Position numbers and translations under genes: made by a program
The notes under the pieces: generated by a model
Told to the model about the DNA's origin: nothing
Seen by the model: only the letters and a program-made list of their open reading frames with translations
Databases searched by the model: none
Shown: positions 63,584-64,000 of the stretch, one piece after another
Layout of the letters: every line of letters starts with the position of its first letter
Numbering within the stretch: position 1 is the first letter of the stretch
Source: Algoriphagus sp.
GTDB taxonomy: Bacteria; Bacteroidota; Bacteroidia; Cytophagales; Cyclobacteriaceae
Reading direction: 5' to 3'
Assembly (NCBI RefSeq): GCF_024305035.1
Contig: NZ_JAMWZB010000027.1
Coordinates: forward strand, 1 to 64,000
Length of the DNA: 64,000 bases

Positions 63584-64000
63584 ATGAATAAATCAGAAGA
63601 TAAATATATCCGGGTCGGTACTTCCCTTTTCAAAAGAGTCAAGAAGCCAAAGATGAGTGGCAAAGATGAGGAAATGATGATTTCCTGGAATTTGGACACG
63701 ATTAAGCAAGACTATCCCAATTGGCGTGAAGTAGTCAAAGAGATGGAACGGTACAATGGATTTTGTACGATACCGGAGCATTTGGAATACCAACGTAACT
63801 ACCAGGGCTTTTACAATCTCTATGAACCCATTTCAGTTTGTCCAGAGCCCGGAGATTGCCCCAACATTTTACGGTTCATCAGACATATTTTCGGAGATCA
63901 ATATGAGATAGGTTTGGACTACCTACAGCTCCTTTTTACTAAACCCAGTCAGCGCCTTCCAGTGCTCTGTCTGGTGAGCAGCGAAGGAAATACAGGGAAA
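63584..64000 (+). CDS. Primase-helicase-like replication protein, cut by the window edge
   Basis: An ATG at 63584, two bases after the HTH stop, opens a frame that stays open to the last base (139 codons). The translation begins MNKSEDKYIRVGTSLFKRVK and contains SWNLDTIKQDYPNW, PISVCPEPGDCPNILRFIRH and, right at the edge, LVSSEGNTGK, which is a Walker A motif (G-x4-GK). This pattern fits the DUF5906/virulence-E-like superfamily-3 helicase domain of primase-helicase proteins in Bacteroidota mobile elements. A role in replicating the excised circle is inferred. Confidence 0.75.
   Translation, partial: MNKSEDKYIRVGTSLFKRVKKPKMSGKDEEMMISWNLDTIKQDYPNWREVVKEMERYNGFCTIPEHLEYQRNYQGFYNLYEPISVCPEPGDCPNILRFIRHIFGDQYEIGLDYLQLLFTKPSQRLPVLCLVSSEGNTGK

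Overview
This window looks like a chromosomal segment of a Bacteroidota bacterium, most likely order Cytophagales and near Cyclobacteriaceae/Algoriphagus. The genus is an inference. Supporting signs are the many Bacteroidota-type lipoproteins (short Lys-rich N-terminus, lipobox, Cys), a DUF5686 protein, a START-like domain protein of the Bacteroidota kind, a short primary sigma factor without region 1.1, a bacillithiol deacetylase, scarce Shine-Dalgarno sequences and TAnnTTTG-like promoter elements.

Left part (about 0-23 kb) is accessory carbohydrate metabolism. A leftward five-gene operon encodes a glycosidase fused to an apparent outer-membrane beta-barrel, two modular carbohydrate-binding lipoproteins, a GH16 laminarinase-like endoglucanase and a cytoplasmic GH94/149/161-like phosphorylase. 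Together they suggest surface cleavage of a beta-glucan followed by phosphorolysis inside the cell. No SusC/SusD pair is visible. Divergent from it are a DASS/SLC13 symporter and a LytS-type kinase, beta-propeller lipoprotein and LytTR regulator cluster. Next, an AraC regulator faces a three-gene operon: a ThuA/sorbosone-dehydrogenase-like/cupredoxin multidomain lipoprotein, a sugar epimerase/isomerase and a Gfo/Idh/MocA oxidoreductase. Phased AATACAGT repeats lie between the regulator and this operon. A strong terminator ends it, then comes tRNA-Thr(UGU).

Middle part (about 23-61 kb) is mostly housekeeping: DUF349 protein, YqgE, pdxH, bshB1, an M23/LysM hydrolase, trxB, the primary sigma factor, pnp, rpsO, an LptF/G permease, tRNA-Met(CAU), thrS-infC-rpmI-rplT, a RelE/ParE toxin-antitoxin pair, DUF5686, lhgO, a glutamate-synthase-like protein, a flavoprotein/HPt pair, a HerA-like ATPase, a secreted CxxC-rich protein, dapD and a glycosyltransferase. 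A rightward run encodes a DtxR regulator and a manganese/iron-type ABC importer. One of its two permeases carries a second DtxR-like domain. A secreted thioredoxin and mnmE follow.

Right end (about 61-64 kb), just after mnmE and its terminator, is the left part of an integrative, probably mobilizable element. It holds TTTGTACCG direct/inverted repeats, six tandem 10-bp GAAACAAC-type repeats, a zinc-ribbon/HTH protein, a tyrosine recombinase, an AT-rich gap with TAGATATACA repeats, an excisionase-like HTH protein and a primase-helicase-like gene cut by the window edge. The order resembles NBU-type mobilizable units of Bacteroidota.

I found no CRISPR array, rRNA or insertion sequence. All family assignments are from reading the sequence; no database search was run.
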